From NCBI GenBank assembly GCA_937894585.1, contig CALBGO010000047.1:1-57434 (forward strand): a stretch of DNA of 57,434 nucleotides, in the 5' to 3' direction. Below the pieces are notes generated by a model, which was not told where the DNA came from, searched no databases, and worked only from the letters and a program-made list of their open reading frames with translations. This stretch comes from an uncultured Eubacterium sp. Its GTDB lineage: Bacteria; Bacillota; Clostridia; Peptostreptococcales; Anaerovoracaceae. Positions within the stretch are counted from its first letter, which is position 1. Every line of letters begins with the position of its first letter. Positions 1-8,426 of this stretch are shown in pieces. A program made the translations under genes and the position numbers.

Positions 1-55
1 AAGGAGCTGTCGCTTTGGCCGACCTGATTGGTCAACTGTGCGACAGCCCCTTTTT
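1..55. terminator. Bidirectional intrinsic terminator at the left edge
   Basis: A long inverted repeat pairs GGAGCTGTCGC with GCGACAGCCCC, with an inner TTGGCC/GGTCAA stem, and is followed on the plus strand by TTTTT. On the minus strand it lies just downstream of atoA, so it probably ends the atoDA transcript as well as a plus-strand gene outside the window. Confidence 0.75.
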
Positions 56-100
56 AAGCTTAAATTCTACTAATTCATCAACTGAATAATCGTATGCCGA

Positions 101-757
101 TTATTCTTCTTCCATTGCCTTCATATTAGGATCAAAGTGTAATTCACAGTCTGTAGCAGCCTGGATGTCTTCTTTTGTATAATCAGGATGCAGCTCTGTT
201 ACCCAGATACCGTCTTCTCTGACTTCCATAACACCCATTTCTGTAATAATCAGGTCTACGCATTTTTCTGCAGTTAAAGGCAGTGTACACTTTTTCAGGA
301 TTTTGTGCGCGCCTTTCTGTGTGTGCATCATAGTAATGATAACTCTCTTAGCGCCTGTTACCAGGTCCATAGCGCCGCCCATACCTGCAACTTTCTTGCC
401 CGGTACAATCCAGTTAGCCAGGTCTCCGTTTTCTGCAACCTGCATAGCGCCTAATACTGTAGCCGCAATATGTCCGCCTCTTACAAGACCGAAGGACTCA
501 GCTGTATCAAAGAATTTCACTCTGTCCAGTGCAGTTACATATGTACCGCCGGAGTTGATGATATCAACATCCAGATTGCTTTCATCCGCAATTGCGTCGA
601 TACCTGCAAATCCATTTTCGGAATGCAGTGTAACTGTAACATCATCAGGAATATAGTCTGCAACCATAGTCGGAAGACCGATACCGAGGTTAGCAAAATC
701 TCCGTCCTTAAATTCTTTTGCACATCTTTTTGCAATTCTCGCTTTTAAATCTGCCAT
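101..757 (-). CDS. atoA: Butyryl-CoA:acetoacetate CoA-transferase, beta subunit
   Basis: 218 residues, the usual length for subunit B of class I CoA-transferases. The SENG motif near residue 46 carries the glutamate that forms the CoA thioester intermediate in this family, and glycine-rich turns (GMGGAMDLV) follow. In lysine fermentation this enzyme moves CoA from butyryl-CoA to the acetoacetate released by the Kce step, giving butyrate and acetoacetyl-CoA. The start overlaps the end of atoD by 13 nt, which indicates translational coupling. The substrate is inferred from the kam/kdd/kal neighbourhood; the sequence alone only establishes a 3-oxoacid CoA-transferase. Confidence 0.9.
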   Translation of the reverse strand: MADLKARIAKRCAKEFKDGDFANLGIGLPTMVADYIPDDVTVTLHSENGFAGIDAIADESNLDVDIINSGGTYVTALDRVKFFDTAESFGLVRGGHIAATVLGAMQVAENGDLANWIVPGKKVAGMGGAMDLVTGAKRVIITMMHTQKGAHKILKKCTLPLTAEKCVDLIITEMGVMEVREDGIWVTELHPDYTKEDIQAATDCELHFDPNMKAMEEE

Positions 758-1470
758 GGTTTCTCTCCTTCCGCAATCGCATCAACAAGTACTCCGGCTA
801 CAGCAAACATATCCGGATCAATTTCACCGATTTCAACAATCTTTTCCGGTGCAATAATTGTCTTAGCAGCAGCACCGGCCATTACATAGTTGAAGTTCTT
901 AGTTGCTTTTGCACAGTAATAGTTACCGAACTTATCCGCAACAGAAGCTCTGATGAAGGAATAGTCAGCATACAAAGGCATCTCTAACAGATACTTCTTG
1001 CCTTCGATTTCAACAACCTTCTTTTCTCTTCCAAGTTCGTCAAGTTCAGTTTCCATCGGAGTACCAACGCCGGTCGGAGTCAGAACACCGCCCAGTCCGT
1101 AAGCAGCCGCTCTGATTTTTTCTGCCAGAGTTCCCTGCGGTACCAGTGTATATTTCAGAGTGCCGTCAGCAAACTGTTCGTTCAGCTTAGGATTTACACC
1201 CAGATGGGATGCGATAATATGGTCTACCATATGGTGCTCCAGTAATTTACCGATACCTCTTGCTGTTTTACCGCCGAATTCACCTGCCGGCTGTCCGACA
1301 TCCAAACCGCCGTCGTTACCGATTACTGTCAGGTGCTTTACGCCTTTTCTTACCAAAGCGTCCATAAGCACTTCCGGGGAACCTGTTCCCAGGAAACCGC
1401 CGACCATAATGGTCATGCCGTCTTTAACGCCTGCTACTGCTTCATCAGCAGTCATAATTTTGTTAATCAT
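745..1470 (-). CDS. atoD: Butyryl-CoA:acetoacetate CoA-transferase, alpha subunit
   Basis: 241 residues. The N-terminal half has the subunit A pattern, including the CoA-binding GGFLGTGSP loop near residues 24-32. It pairs with atoA to form the heteromeric transferase. An AAAGG ribosome binding site precedes the ATG. A sigma-70-type promoter lies about 80 nt upstream, so atoDA can be transcribed apart from kamDE. Confidence 0.9.
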   Translation of the reverse strand: MINKIMTADEAVAGVKDGMTIMVGGFLGTGSPEVLMDALVRKGVKHLTVIGNDGGLDVGQPAGEFGGKTARGIGKLLEHHMVDHIIASHLGVNPKLNEQFADGTLKYTLVPQGTLAEKIRAAAYGLGGVLTPTGVGTPMETELDELGREKKVVEIEGKKYLLEMPLYADYSFIRASVADKFGNYYCAKATKNFNYVMAGAAAKTIIAPEKIVEIGEIDPDMFAVAGVLVDAIAEGEKPWQI

Positions 1471-1548
1471 AGCAAATCAACCTTTCTTAAAATAGTTAAA
1501 GCTTAAATCAATCCCTTTTTCAAGGAACATATTTACATATCTTTTAAT

Positions 1549-1577
1549 ATTATATGCCTGTATCGCGAGATTGTCAA
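1549..1577 (-). promoter_or_regulatory. Sigma-70-type promoter for atoDA
   Basis: TTGACA (1572-1577) and TATAAT (1549-1554) read on the minus strand with a 17-nt spacer. All twelve consensus bases match. It sits between kamE and atoD, giving the CoA-transferase genes a constitutive start. Confidence 0.85.
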
Positions 1578-1597
1578 GTTTCTGTCATATGCTCACA

Positions 1598-1628
1598 GGG
1601 GCGTTGAATATTGAAAATTCAACGCCCC
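1598..1628. terminator. Strong hairpin between kamE and the atoDA promoter
   Basis: GGGGCGTTGAAT pairs perfectly with ATTCAACGCCCC around a short loop. No clear U-run follows on either strand, so it is either a U-poor terminator of the kam transcript or an mRNA-stabilising or processing hairpin at the kamE 3' end. Confidence 0.55.
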
Positions 1629-1705
1629 CGGAATCTTGTTCTAAATTTAACATAAAGTTTTCCGCAAGTCTTTGCCGCAGAACAGACTATCTGTCTCTAA
1701 AAGAC

Positions 1706-2500
1706 TTAACGGTCGGAAACGGAAACCTTGTCCTGCCAGCCTCTCTTCTCTACTTCCTGCATAATGTAGCTCATTACATGTTCTGCATATTTTCCCGGAC
1801 CGAAACCGGCATCGTAACCTAATTCCTGAGCCAGCTCGTGAGAAATTCTCGGACCGCCGCAGGTCAGAATCATCTTGTCGCGAAGACCTTCTGCTTCCAT
1901 CAGTTCAACCATTTTGGTCAGCTGCTGAATATGAATATCCTTCTGTGTTACAGTCTGGGAAACCAGAATTGCATCTGCATTTACTTCCTTTGCTTTTGCG
2001 ATTAAAGCTTCGCAAGGAACCTGAGAACCCATATTGTAAGCAACAACATTCTTGAATCTTTCCAGACCGAAGTGACCGTGGAAGCCCTTCATCTGAATGA
2101 TTGCGTCGATACCTACTGTATGTGCGTCGGATTCGATGGAAGCGCCCACAACAGTAATATCTCTGCCGATGTGTTCGCCGATCCATTCGCCGCATTCCAC
2201 ACGATCCATTACAGTACCTTCTACCTTAGGTACATTGATTGCCGTGAAGTCAATTGTCGGCTGTGCGCAGCCGTAAATATTAAAAAATGTATATCCTTCT
2301 GTCAGTTCGCAGTAGTATGCTACATTCGGCTCGGATAAGCCTAATTTCTTCGCATACTGCTTTGCACATTCTTCAGCTTCTTCACCGTAAGGTACAGGAA
2401 GAGTGAAGGCTAACTGAACTTTACCATCGTTTAATGCGTCGCCGTAAGGCTTAACGCAGGTTAAATCTACACCGCTTGCTGCTTTGCATTCTGCTGTCAT
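1706..2500 (-). CDS. kamE: Lysine 5,6-aminomutase, beta subunit (cobalamin-binding)
   Basis: 264 residues. The enzyme moves the terminal amino group of beta-lysine to give 3,5-diaminohexanoate, using adenosylcobalamin and PLP. The B12-binding DxHxxG signature is present as D125-A-H127-T-V-G130. The lysine in the following QMKGF segment is at the position I would expect for the PLP-binding lysine of this subunit; that assignment is from memory. The N-terminal dimerisation domain precedes the Rossmann-like B12 domain. A GGAGG site precedes the ATG, and the gene starts 14 nt after kamD. Confidence 0.95.
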   Translation of the reverse strand: MTAECKAASGVDLTCVKPYGDALNDGKVQLAFTLPVPYGEEAEECAKQYAKKLGLSEPNVAYYCELTEGYTFFNIYGCAQPTIDFTAINVPKVEGTVMDRVECGEWIGEHIGRDITVVGASIESDAHTVGIDAIIQMKGFHGHFGLERFKNVVAYNMGSQVPCEALIAKAKEVNADAILVSQTVTQKDIHIQQLTKMVELMEAEGLRDKMILTCGGPRISHELAQELGYDAGFGPGKYAEHVMSYIMQEVEKRGWQDKVSVSDR

Positions 2501-2514
2501 GTCCTGATACCTCC

Positions 2515-4068
2515 TTACTCATGATCCATAAATAATTCAATAAACGGATTGAAGTAGTTTTCACCCTTGGTGCAAACGCCTTCAAGACCGTGACCACCGT
2601 CAAACGGACGCTTTACGCCGCCGAAGATACCCTTCTCGATTGTGGAGAACAGACCTTCTTTGTGTACTTCTGCAAGAAGCGCGTCAGCCTTGCTCAGAAC
2701 TTCCTGCGCTCTGCTCTGAATGATACCGCCTTCTTTGAACTCAACTTCTTCGCCGATATGTCTGCAGTTGTTGAAAATGTAGCGGGCATTTTCGATGGAC
2801 AGATATCTGTCCTGCATCAGAGGTGTATGAATCGCTTCTGTCAGCATACCTGTCAGCAGCAGAGACTGATTTGTCCATACTGTTACCAGGTTGAACAGAG
2901 CATCCTGCAGATGACCTCTGAAGATGTTTCCTGTCATAAACTTTGTAGGCGGCATATACTTCAGTCTTGCGTTCGGGAAGATTTCTCTTGCCATCTGAGC
3001 CTGTGCCAGCTCTAACAGGAAGCCGTCTTCTGTAGCAGGGTCCATTTCGAATGCGTGACCCAGTCCCATCTGGTTTTCAGGAATGTTTGCCAGAACTGCG
3101 AACTGTTCGTTGATGAACTGGGAAGCAGTTACAGTGTGAGCTGCTTCGATAGCATCGTCTGTAGTCAGGTAGTTATCTTCACCGGAGTTGAAGATAATGC
3201 CGCAGTATCCGATGATAACTCTGGACATAAACTGGTCTACGAGAGTTCTCTGCATATTGATATCTCTGAACAGAATGCCGTAGATTGCGTCGTTTAACAT
3301 AACATCCAATCTTTCCAATGCGCCCATTGCAGCAATTTCAGGCATACACATACCGGAGGAGTAGTTGCACAGTCTGATGTATCTGCCAACTTCTTCACCA
3401 ACTTCGTCCAGCGCTTTTCTCATAATTCTGAAGTTTTCCTGAGTAGCATAAGTACCGCCGAAACCTTCAGTCGTTGCACCGTAAGGTACATAGTCCAGCA
3501 GAGACTGGGCAGTTGTTCTGATAACAGCGATGATATCAGCACCCTGTCTTACAGCTGCCTGAGCCTGTACAACGTCTTCGTAAATGTTGCCTGTTGCAAC
3601 GATTACATAGATATAAGGTTCAGGACCTTCACCGATGGTGGAAAGATACTCTTCACGCTTTGCTTTCTGTGCGTCAATTCTTGCAAAAGTTTCTTTGATT
3701 GCAGGCTTTAATGCTTCTGCGGCTTCTTCCTGCGGGCAGGTAGGAAGCTTAGTGATATCCAGCTTGCCTGCTGCGATTTCTTCTGCGATTTCCTGCGGTG
3801 CTTTGCCTGTCTGTACGATGGCGTTACCCATCCAGTAAGCTGCGCCTGTAGGAAGCGCACCTGCATCTTTCAGGTGGTCTACTACCACATTCGGAAGCGG
3901 TGTGTCAACATCGTCTACGCCGTCAACTCCCAGCAGTCTCACAATGGTTCTTTCTGTGCTGACAGTAGTATGTCTGTCAATGAAGTCCTGCATGTCGTGA
4001 GCAATGTTTGCCGCATGCTGACGAGCACTGTCGACAACTTTCCGGTCAAGGTTTAATTTGCTTTTCAT
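2515..4068 (-). CDS. kamD: Lysine 5,6-aminomutase, alpha subunit
   Basis: 517 residues, full length for KamD. It is the large TIM-barrel subunit that binds the PLP-substrate adduct and docks the KamE cobalamin domain. Long conserved stretches (for example GLGHAFEMDP) match my recollection of the family. It lies between kamC upstream and kamE downstream with gaps of about 15 nt, so the three are one transcript. Codon usage suggests strong expression. Confidence 0.95.
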   Translation of the reverse strand: MKSKLNLDRKVVDSARQHAANIAHDMQDFIDRHTTVSTERTIVRLLGVDGVDDVDTPLPNVVVDHLKDAGALPTGAAYWMGNAIVQTGKAPQEIAEEIAAGKLDITKLPTCPQEEAAEALKPAIKETFARIDAQKAKREEYLSTIGEGPEPYIYVIVATGNIYEDVVQAQAAVRQGADIIAVIRTTAQSLLDYVPYGATTEGFGGTYATQENFRIMRKALDEVGEEVGRYIRLCNYSSGMCMPEIAAMGALERLDVMLNDAIYGILFRDINMQRTLVDQFMSRVIIGYCGIIFNSGEDNYLTTDDAIEAAHTVTASQFINEQFAVLANIPENQMGLGHAFEMDPATEDGFLLELAQAQMAREIFPNARLKYMPPTKFMTGNIFRGHLQDALFNLVTVWTNQSLLLTGMLTEAIHTPLMQDRYLSIENARYIFNNCRHIGEEVEFKEGGIIQSRAQEVLSKADALLAEVHKEGLFSTIEKGIFGGVKRPFDGGHGLEGVCTKGENYFNPFIELFMDHE

Positions 4069-4082
4069 CCTTTTCTCTCTCC

Positions 4083-5726
4083 TTACTTTATGTATTTTTG
4101 TGCTCCATCAATAATTTCTTTATTGATGCCCAACATCTTTGCTATATTTAGCGCGTCCTTTGGAATTTCTCCATTTTTTTCAACCGCATACAGACGATAA
4201 TCCATATACTTTGAAATTATATTGATCCGCTCTTTACGATTTGCATATTTCAGCTCGCTGTCAAGTTTACGGAAGTCCACGCCTGACAGGCCTCTGACCT
4301 GCATATTTCTGACTCCGTTTTCTTCTGTTACGGCTTCAAAATGTGTCGTAATGAGGGTAATATACGGTTTGTCAATCAGATAATCGACAAGGCTTCTTGT
4401 CAGCGCAAGTCCTTCTACCGGATTTGTTCCGCTGGCGATTTCATCAATCAGAAGCAGGGAACGGTCTTCGCTGTGGTCAAGGATTTCCTTCAGCTCCTCC
4501 ATTTCGCTGCCGAAACTGGAAAGACCTCGTTCAACGGACTGGCTGTCTCCGATCAGAATCTGCATATAATTAGAAAGTCCGATTCTCGCTTTTCTGCACG
4601 GTACGAAAAAGCCGTACTGCGCTAAAATCGGCACCAGTCCCGAAAGCTTCAGCGAGATGGTTTTACCGCCCATATTGGCGCCTGTAATACAGGTTACACC
4701 ATCAGCAAGGGAAATGCTTACCGGACAGTATTCTTTTCCCTTGGATTTTAAGACATCTTCCACTTTGGACTGTCTGCCCTCTACGATTTCCACCACATGT
4801 TCTTCCACAATTTCCGGTTTTACGCAGTCGTGGGCGTCGGCATAAAGGGCTTTCCCCAGAGCCACATCAAGATGACCGATGCGGCTGCAGTTTCTTTTCA
4901 GAACATCGGCAAATTCTGCGACTTTAAGAGAAAGCTGCTGTCTTACAACGGTTTCTTCCTCTTCGATTTCAGTGACGAGATTTTCCATCTGACCGGTCAG
5001 CGCAAAGACTTCTTCTCCCGGTTTCAGAACAAAGGTGACTGTCATATAATCCTCGTCAATCTGCTCTAAATCGGGAACGGCTCTGTATTTTTCCAAATCT
5101 CCGCCGCTCTTTGAAACCGCACAGTCAAATTTCGGCGTCAGAATGATGCCGTATTCTTTCTGAATTTCCGCTTTTCTCGCCTTTTGGGATTTTCTGATTG
5201 CAACTTCTATACTGTGTTTTTCTTTTCTCAGCTGTGCCAGCTTTTCTGAAAATTCATCGTAAATATAGAAGGTATTGATTCTGTCCTTATTGGGATCCAG
5301 TGTGTCCAGAAGTTCCTCTGTCGGTTCCAGAAGGAATTCCTCCGGTACTTCCGTCTCCGTAGTTTCCAGAATCTGAGAGATTTTTCTCATCATTAGAAGA
5401 AGCGTCTTGATTTCGTACAGTTCCACAACGGAAAGTGCGTTTCTGGCGCTTCGTTCTATGGTATATGTAATATCCTTCACTTCCATAAAGGCTTCCGAAA
5501 GAATATCCACAGAACGACGATTTTCTCTGATAAACTGAATCATATTCTCCACTTTATCAAGTTCCTTCCGCAGTTCTTCTTCTTCGCCCGGAAAGTAAGG
5601 TTTGGTTGCTTTTAATATATCTTTACCAAAAGGAGTGTTCAGATTGATTTGAGACATAACATAATCAAGTCCGGTCTCGGATCTGGTCTTCACATTGGCA
5701 AGCCTTCTGTTTGAACCGTGTTTCAT
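4083..5726 (-). CDS. kamC: Lysine 5,6-aminomutase reactivase ATPase, MutS-like
   Basis: 547 residues with the C-terminal ATPase domain of MutS: Walker A GANMGGKT and Walker B LLLIDEIASGTNP, then the TTHF switch. The mismatch-recognition domain of true MutS is absent and the N-terminal part is predicted helical and coiled. MutS-like proteins of this type occur next to kamD-kamE and are regarded as ATP-dependent reactivators that replace damaged cobalamin in the aminomutase. That role is known for the family and not demonstrable here. It starts 15 nt downstream of kamB. Confidence 0.85.
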   Translation of the reverse strand: MKHGSNRRLANVKTRSETGLDYVMSQINLNTPFGKDILKATKPYFPGEEEELRKELDKVENMIQFIRENRRSVDILSEAFMEVKDITYTIERSARNALSVVELYEIKTLLLMMRKISQILETTETEVPEEFLLEPTEELLDTLDPNKDRINTFYIYDEFSEKLAQLRKEKHSIEVAIRKSQKARKAEIQKEYGIILTPKFDCAVSKSGGDLEKYRAVPDLEQIDEDYMTVTFVLKPGEEVFALTGQMENLVTEIEEEETVVRQQLSLKVAEFADVLKRNCSRIGHLDVALGKALYADAHDCVKPEIVEEHVVEIVEGRQSKVEDVLKSKGKEYCPVSISLADGVTCITGANMGGKTISLKLSGLVPILAQYGFFVPCRKARIGLSNYMQILIGDSQSVERGLSSFGSEMEELKEILDHSEDRSLLLIDEIASGTNPVEGLALTRSLVDYLIDKPYITLITTHFEAVTEENGVRNMQVRGLSGVDFRKLDSELKYANRKERINIISKYMDYRLYAVEKNGEIPKDALNIAKMLGINKEIIDGAQKYIK

Positions 5727-5741
5727 AAACTCCCCTCCTGT

Positions 5742-6758
5742 TTATATTCTGACATCAATAACCGGAATATCCGGCAGCGCCGCCTGCATAGTGTCTCTCA
5801 GCTCTTTATGGTCGAAAGAATAGCCACTCGGCGAAGTAGGATTGACGGTCACAGCCGCCACTTTGATATTTTTCAGTACACTAACTTTAAACTTCCGTTT
5901 GCGCAGTCTTCCCCAGTCCATCTGATTGATAAAAATCTTAGTCGGATCTTTGAGTACGAAATTAACTCTTTTCAGTTTCGCCGGGTTAATATCCGCAATA
6001 ACACTGTTTGTAAATGCGCCCGGAATATATACAAAGTCAGTCTCATCATCAATGGCTTCATCGATAAATCTGCTGGAACCAAGCCCTGTAGCCAGATCCA
6101 GCGCCGTAACACTGCTGCCTTTTATGATGAGAATTTTTTCTTTGTCCATATGTTCTGTAATCAGGTTTCTTGCTGTACATGCGGAAAGCTCCGGCAGGCT
6201 GTACAATTCTACAATATGCGCCGTATCCTCGATTACCTTCTTCATACTTCTGGATAACACTGCGCCGGTGGATAAAATTACGGCGTCGGAGGTTTCCGGA
6301 GAAGCAATGGACTTTCTGTCGATAGCGCCGTCAATGAGAATCAGCTCACAGCCCATATCAAGCATTTCAGCGCACATCTTTTTTGTATGCATGGCTGCAA
6401 CGGGACCTGCAATCTGCACATAGCCGCTGTCCGCAACTCTGCACAGGAGCAAATCTCCGATAGAAGTTCTGTAATCGGATTTCCTGATAATCTCAAGACC
6501 TGCTTCAGCGCTGTCATAAAGCTGCGTCGGAACAGAAACAATGGTGTCTTCATAAAGGAAAACTTTCGGTTTCTCTGTTCCTGTCACTAAATCCTGGGTT
6601 TCTCCGTCTCTGCCGGTGGAAGTAATCCCGAGTGTGATGCCTTCATCGTCCGCTTCTTCAATCAGGTAATTGAGAGCGGTGGTCTTTCCGGCGTTTTTTG
6701 CCATACCTACAATGGATAAAGTTTTATATTTAGTTGATAAGTCGTAAAGTAACCCCAT
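5742..6758 (-). CDS. kamB: Lysine 5,6-aminomutase reactivase subunit, P-loop protein
   Basis: 338 residues. A Walker A-type P-loop (GMAKNAGKTT) lies near residues 18-27. The rest is unlike common GTPases. Genes of this kind accompany kamC in lysine 5,6-aminomutase loci and are taken to form the reactivation system with it. It precedes kamC by 15 nt. A hairpin at 6820-6847 separates it from kamA, so expression relative to kamA may be tuned. Confidence 0.75.
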   Translation of the reverse strand: MGLLYDLSTKYKTLSIVGMAKNAGKTTALNYLIEEADDEGITLGITSTGRDGETQDLVTGTEKPKVFLYEDTIVSVPTQLYDSAEAGLEIIRKSDYRTSIGDLLLCRVADSGYVQIAGPVAAMHTKKMCAEMLDMGCELILIDGAIDRKSIASPETSDAVILSTGAVLSRSMKKVIEDTAHIVELYSLPELSACTARNLITEHMDKEKILIIKGSSVTALDLATGLGSSRFIDEAIDDETDFVYIPGAFTNSVIADINPAKLKRVNFVLKDPTKIFINQMDWGRLRKRKFKVSVLKNIKVAAVTVNPTSPSGYSFDHKELRDTMQAALPDIPVIDVRI

Positions 6759-6819
6759 GTTTTATCCCTTATTCAATGTTTAATCTATTCTTGTGCGATG
6801 TATAATGCTGTTTTGAAAC

Positions 6820-6847
6820 ATATAGGGAGGCATAAACCTCCCTATAT
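6820..6847 (-). terminator. Hairpin between kamA and kamB
   Basis: An 11-bp perfect stem (ATATAGGGAGG / CCTCCCTATAT) with a 6-nt loop. On the minus strand it is followed by only GTTTC, so it is at most a partial terminator. A processing or attenuation role between kamA and kamBCDE is likely. On the plus strand ATTTTT follows. Confidence 0.6.
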
Positions 6848-6863
6848 ATTTTTATCACTTAAA

Positions 6864-8123
6864 TTAGTGTTTATTTCTTTCGTGTCTCAGCAGGTGAGAA
6901 GGTTCCATGGATTTGATCTGTAAACCTTCGCCCAGTGCGGAAACGCCTTCGTATCTGTAAGTCTTCTTGCCTGTGCAGTAATCGCATGTGCACTTCAGAT
7001 CAGGCAGACGAGGCTGAGTATATGTAGTGATAACGCCTTCGTAGTTTCTCAAGATTACCTTGTCCGGAGTTTCGGAAATTACATACTGAGGCATTACCGG
7101 AGTCTTTCCGCCGCCGCCAGGAGCATCTACTACGAAAGTAGGCACTGCGTAGCCGGAAGTATGACCTCTCAGACCTTCGATGATTTCAATACCCTTTGCA
7201 ACTGTTGTTCTGAAGTGTTCGATACCTACAGACAGGTCGCAGATGTAGATGTAGTAAGGTCTTACTCTGTTCTTAACCAGCTTCTGAACCAGTTCTCTCA
7301 TGATGTGCTTACAATCGTTTACACCTCTTAAGAGTACGGACTGGTTGCCCAGAGGAATACCTGCGTCAGCCAGCTTTCTTAAAGCTTCTGCTGCTGTTTC
7401 TGTTAATTCTTTCGGGTGGTTGAAGTGAGTATTCAGCCAGATTGGGTGATACTTCTTCAGCATATTTACCAGATTGTCAGTGATTCTCATCGGCATAACA
7501 ACCGGAGTTCTGGAACCGATTCTTACGATTTCCACATGCGGAATCTTTCTCAGTTCGCTGATGATGTATTCCAGTGTATCGTCTTCTACGCACAGAGCGT
7601 CACCGCCGGACAGCAGTACGTCACGAACAACCGGTGTTCTTCTGATATAGTCAATGCATGCATCGATATCTTCTCTGGATCTTGCACCGTCAGTTTCGCC
7701 TGCAAGTCTTCTTCTTGTGCAGTGTCTGCAGTACATGGAGCACTGGTCTGTAATTAAGAACAGAACTCTGTCCGGATATCTGTGAGTCAGACCAGGAGCC
7801 GGGGAGTCAGCATCTTCGTGAAGTGGATCAGCGTCGTCAGCTTCGGATCTGTGCATTTCTGCCAGAGTCGGAACAGCCTGCATTCTAACCGGACATCTCG
7901 GATCGTCAGGATCCATCAAGGAAGCATAGTACGGAGTGATTCCTACTCTGAAGCCGCCCATAACTTTTTCGATATCTGCTTTTTCCTGTTCAGTCAGATT
8001 CACTACCTGACAGATTTCCTCTACAGTGGATAATCTGTGGGAAACCTGCCAATGCCAGTCGTTCCACTGTTCATCAGTTACATCTTTGAAAAGAGGAATG
8101 TCTTTCCAATTTCTTGTTGCCAT
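6864..8123 (-). CDS. kamA: L-lysine 2,3-aminomutase (radical SAM, PLP)
   Basis: 419 residues, close to the clostridial enzyme. It catalyses the first step, L-lysine to L-beta-lysine. The radical SAM motif C128-SMY-C132-RH-C135 binds the 4Fe-4S cluster. The glycine-rich VDAPGGGGKTP segment carries the PLP-binding lysine, and C-terminal cysteines (CTCDYC) match the zinc/dimerisation region of the family. I chose the ATG at 8123 because AAGGAG sits 8 nt upstream and the protein then begins where known homologues do; the frame stays open further upstream without a better start. A structured leader precedes the gene. Confidence 0.97.
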   Translation of the reverse strand: MATRNWKDIPLFKDVTDEQWNDWHWQVSHRLSTVEEICQVVNLTEQEKADIEKVMGGFRVGITPYYASLMDPDDPRCPVRMQAVPTLAEMHRSEADDADPLHEDADSPAPGLTHRYPDRVLFLITDQCSMYCRHCTRRRLAGETDGARSREDIDACIDYIRRTPVVRDVLLSGGDALCVEDDTLEYIISELRKIPHVEIVRIGSRTPVVMPMRITDNLVNMLKKYHPIWLNTHFNHPKELTETAAEALRKLADAGIPLGNQSVLLRGVNDCKHIMRELVQKLVKNRVRPYYIYICDLSVGIEHFRTTVAKGIEIIEGLRGHTSGYAVPTFVVDAPGGGGKTPVMPQYVISETPDKVILRNYEGVITTYTQPRLPDLKCTCDYCTGKKTYRYEGVSALGEGLQIKSMEPSHLLRHERNKH

Positions 8124-8188
8124 AATAAATCTCCTTAAGTTTACGATTTTTGTATGATTATAATACAAACACTCTGTTTGTTTATATA

Positions 8189-8218
8189 TGCCGCAGCTTC
8201 CTTCCAGAAGCCGCAGCA
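8189..8218 (-). promoter_or_regulatory. Stable hairpin in the kamA leader
   Basis: A 12-bp stem with two G-U wobbles (TGCTGCGGCTTC / GAAGCTGCGGCA) lies about 65 nt upstream of the kamA start and just 3' of the structured-RNA candidate. No U-run follows, so it is not an intrinsic terminator. It could act as an expression platform or stabiliser for kamA mRNA. Confidence 0.5.
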
Positions 8219-8242
8219 TAAAATGTCTTTGTGTTATGTAGC

Positions 8243-8387
8243 ACCATTATACGACTTGCGGCTTGCCAATCGCTTCGCTCTTGAGCCTTGCCGTAGAGTG
8301 CCACGCACTGAAGTGCTACACTCCTGACTGGGGACCTACCTTGCGTTTCGCGCGGCTCACCGGGTTAGGTCTCCCACAGTATAAGGT
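8243..8387 (-). ncRNA. Candidate structured RNA between kdd and kamA
   Basis: On the minus strand the ends pair: ACCUUAUAC (8387-8379) with GUAUAAUGGU (8252-8243), nine base pairs with one bulged U. Inside, GGG-AG-ACCUA-A-CC pairs with GG-UAGGU-CCC and encloses two short hairpins (CGG/CCG and GCG/CGC). A further arm pairs GAGUG with CACUC and contains GCAC-UUCA-GUGC. No reading frame of note crosses it. Such nested pairing in about 140 nt is characteristic of a real structured RNA. It does not show the lysine riboswitch, cobalamin, SAM or T-box cores I know. A raiA-type clostridial RNA is one family to test; I do not claim the match. Confidence 0.6.
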
Positions 8388-8394
8388 CTTCCGT

Positions 8395-8414
8395 CAGTTT
8401 TCTTCCGAAAACTG
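8395..8414 (-). terminator. Hairpin directly after kdd1
   Basis: CAGTTTTC-GGAA-GAAAACTG, 8-bp stem with a GGAA tetraloop, 12 nt past the kdd1 stop. No U-run follows. An equivalent hairpin with a different stem sequence follows kdd2, so the structure, and not the sequence, has been kept. Confidence 0.55.
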
Positions 8415-8426
8415 CGACAAGCACCA

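Noticed and set aside
8124..8426. Lysine or cobalamin riboswitch controlling kamA
   Set aside because: The known conserved cores of these classes are not recognisable. I kept the segment only as an unnamed structured-RNA candidate.
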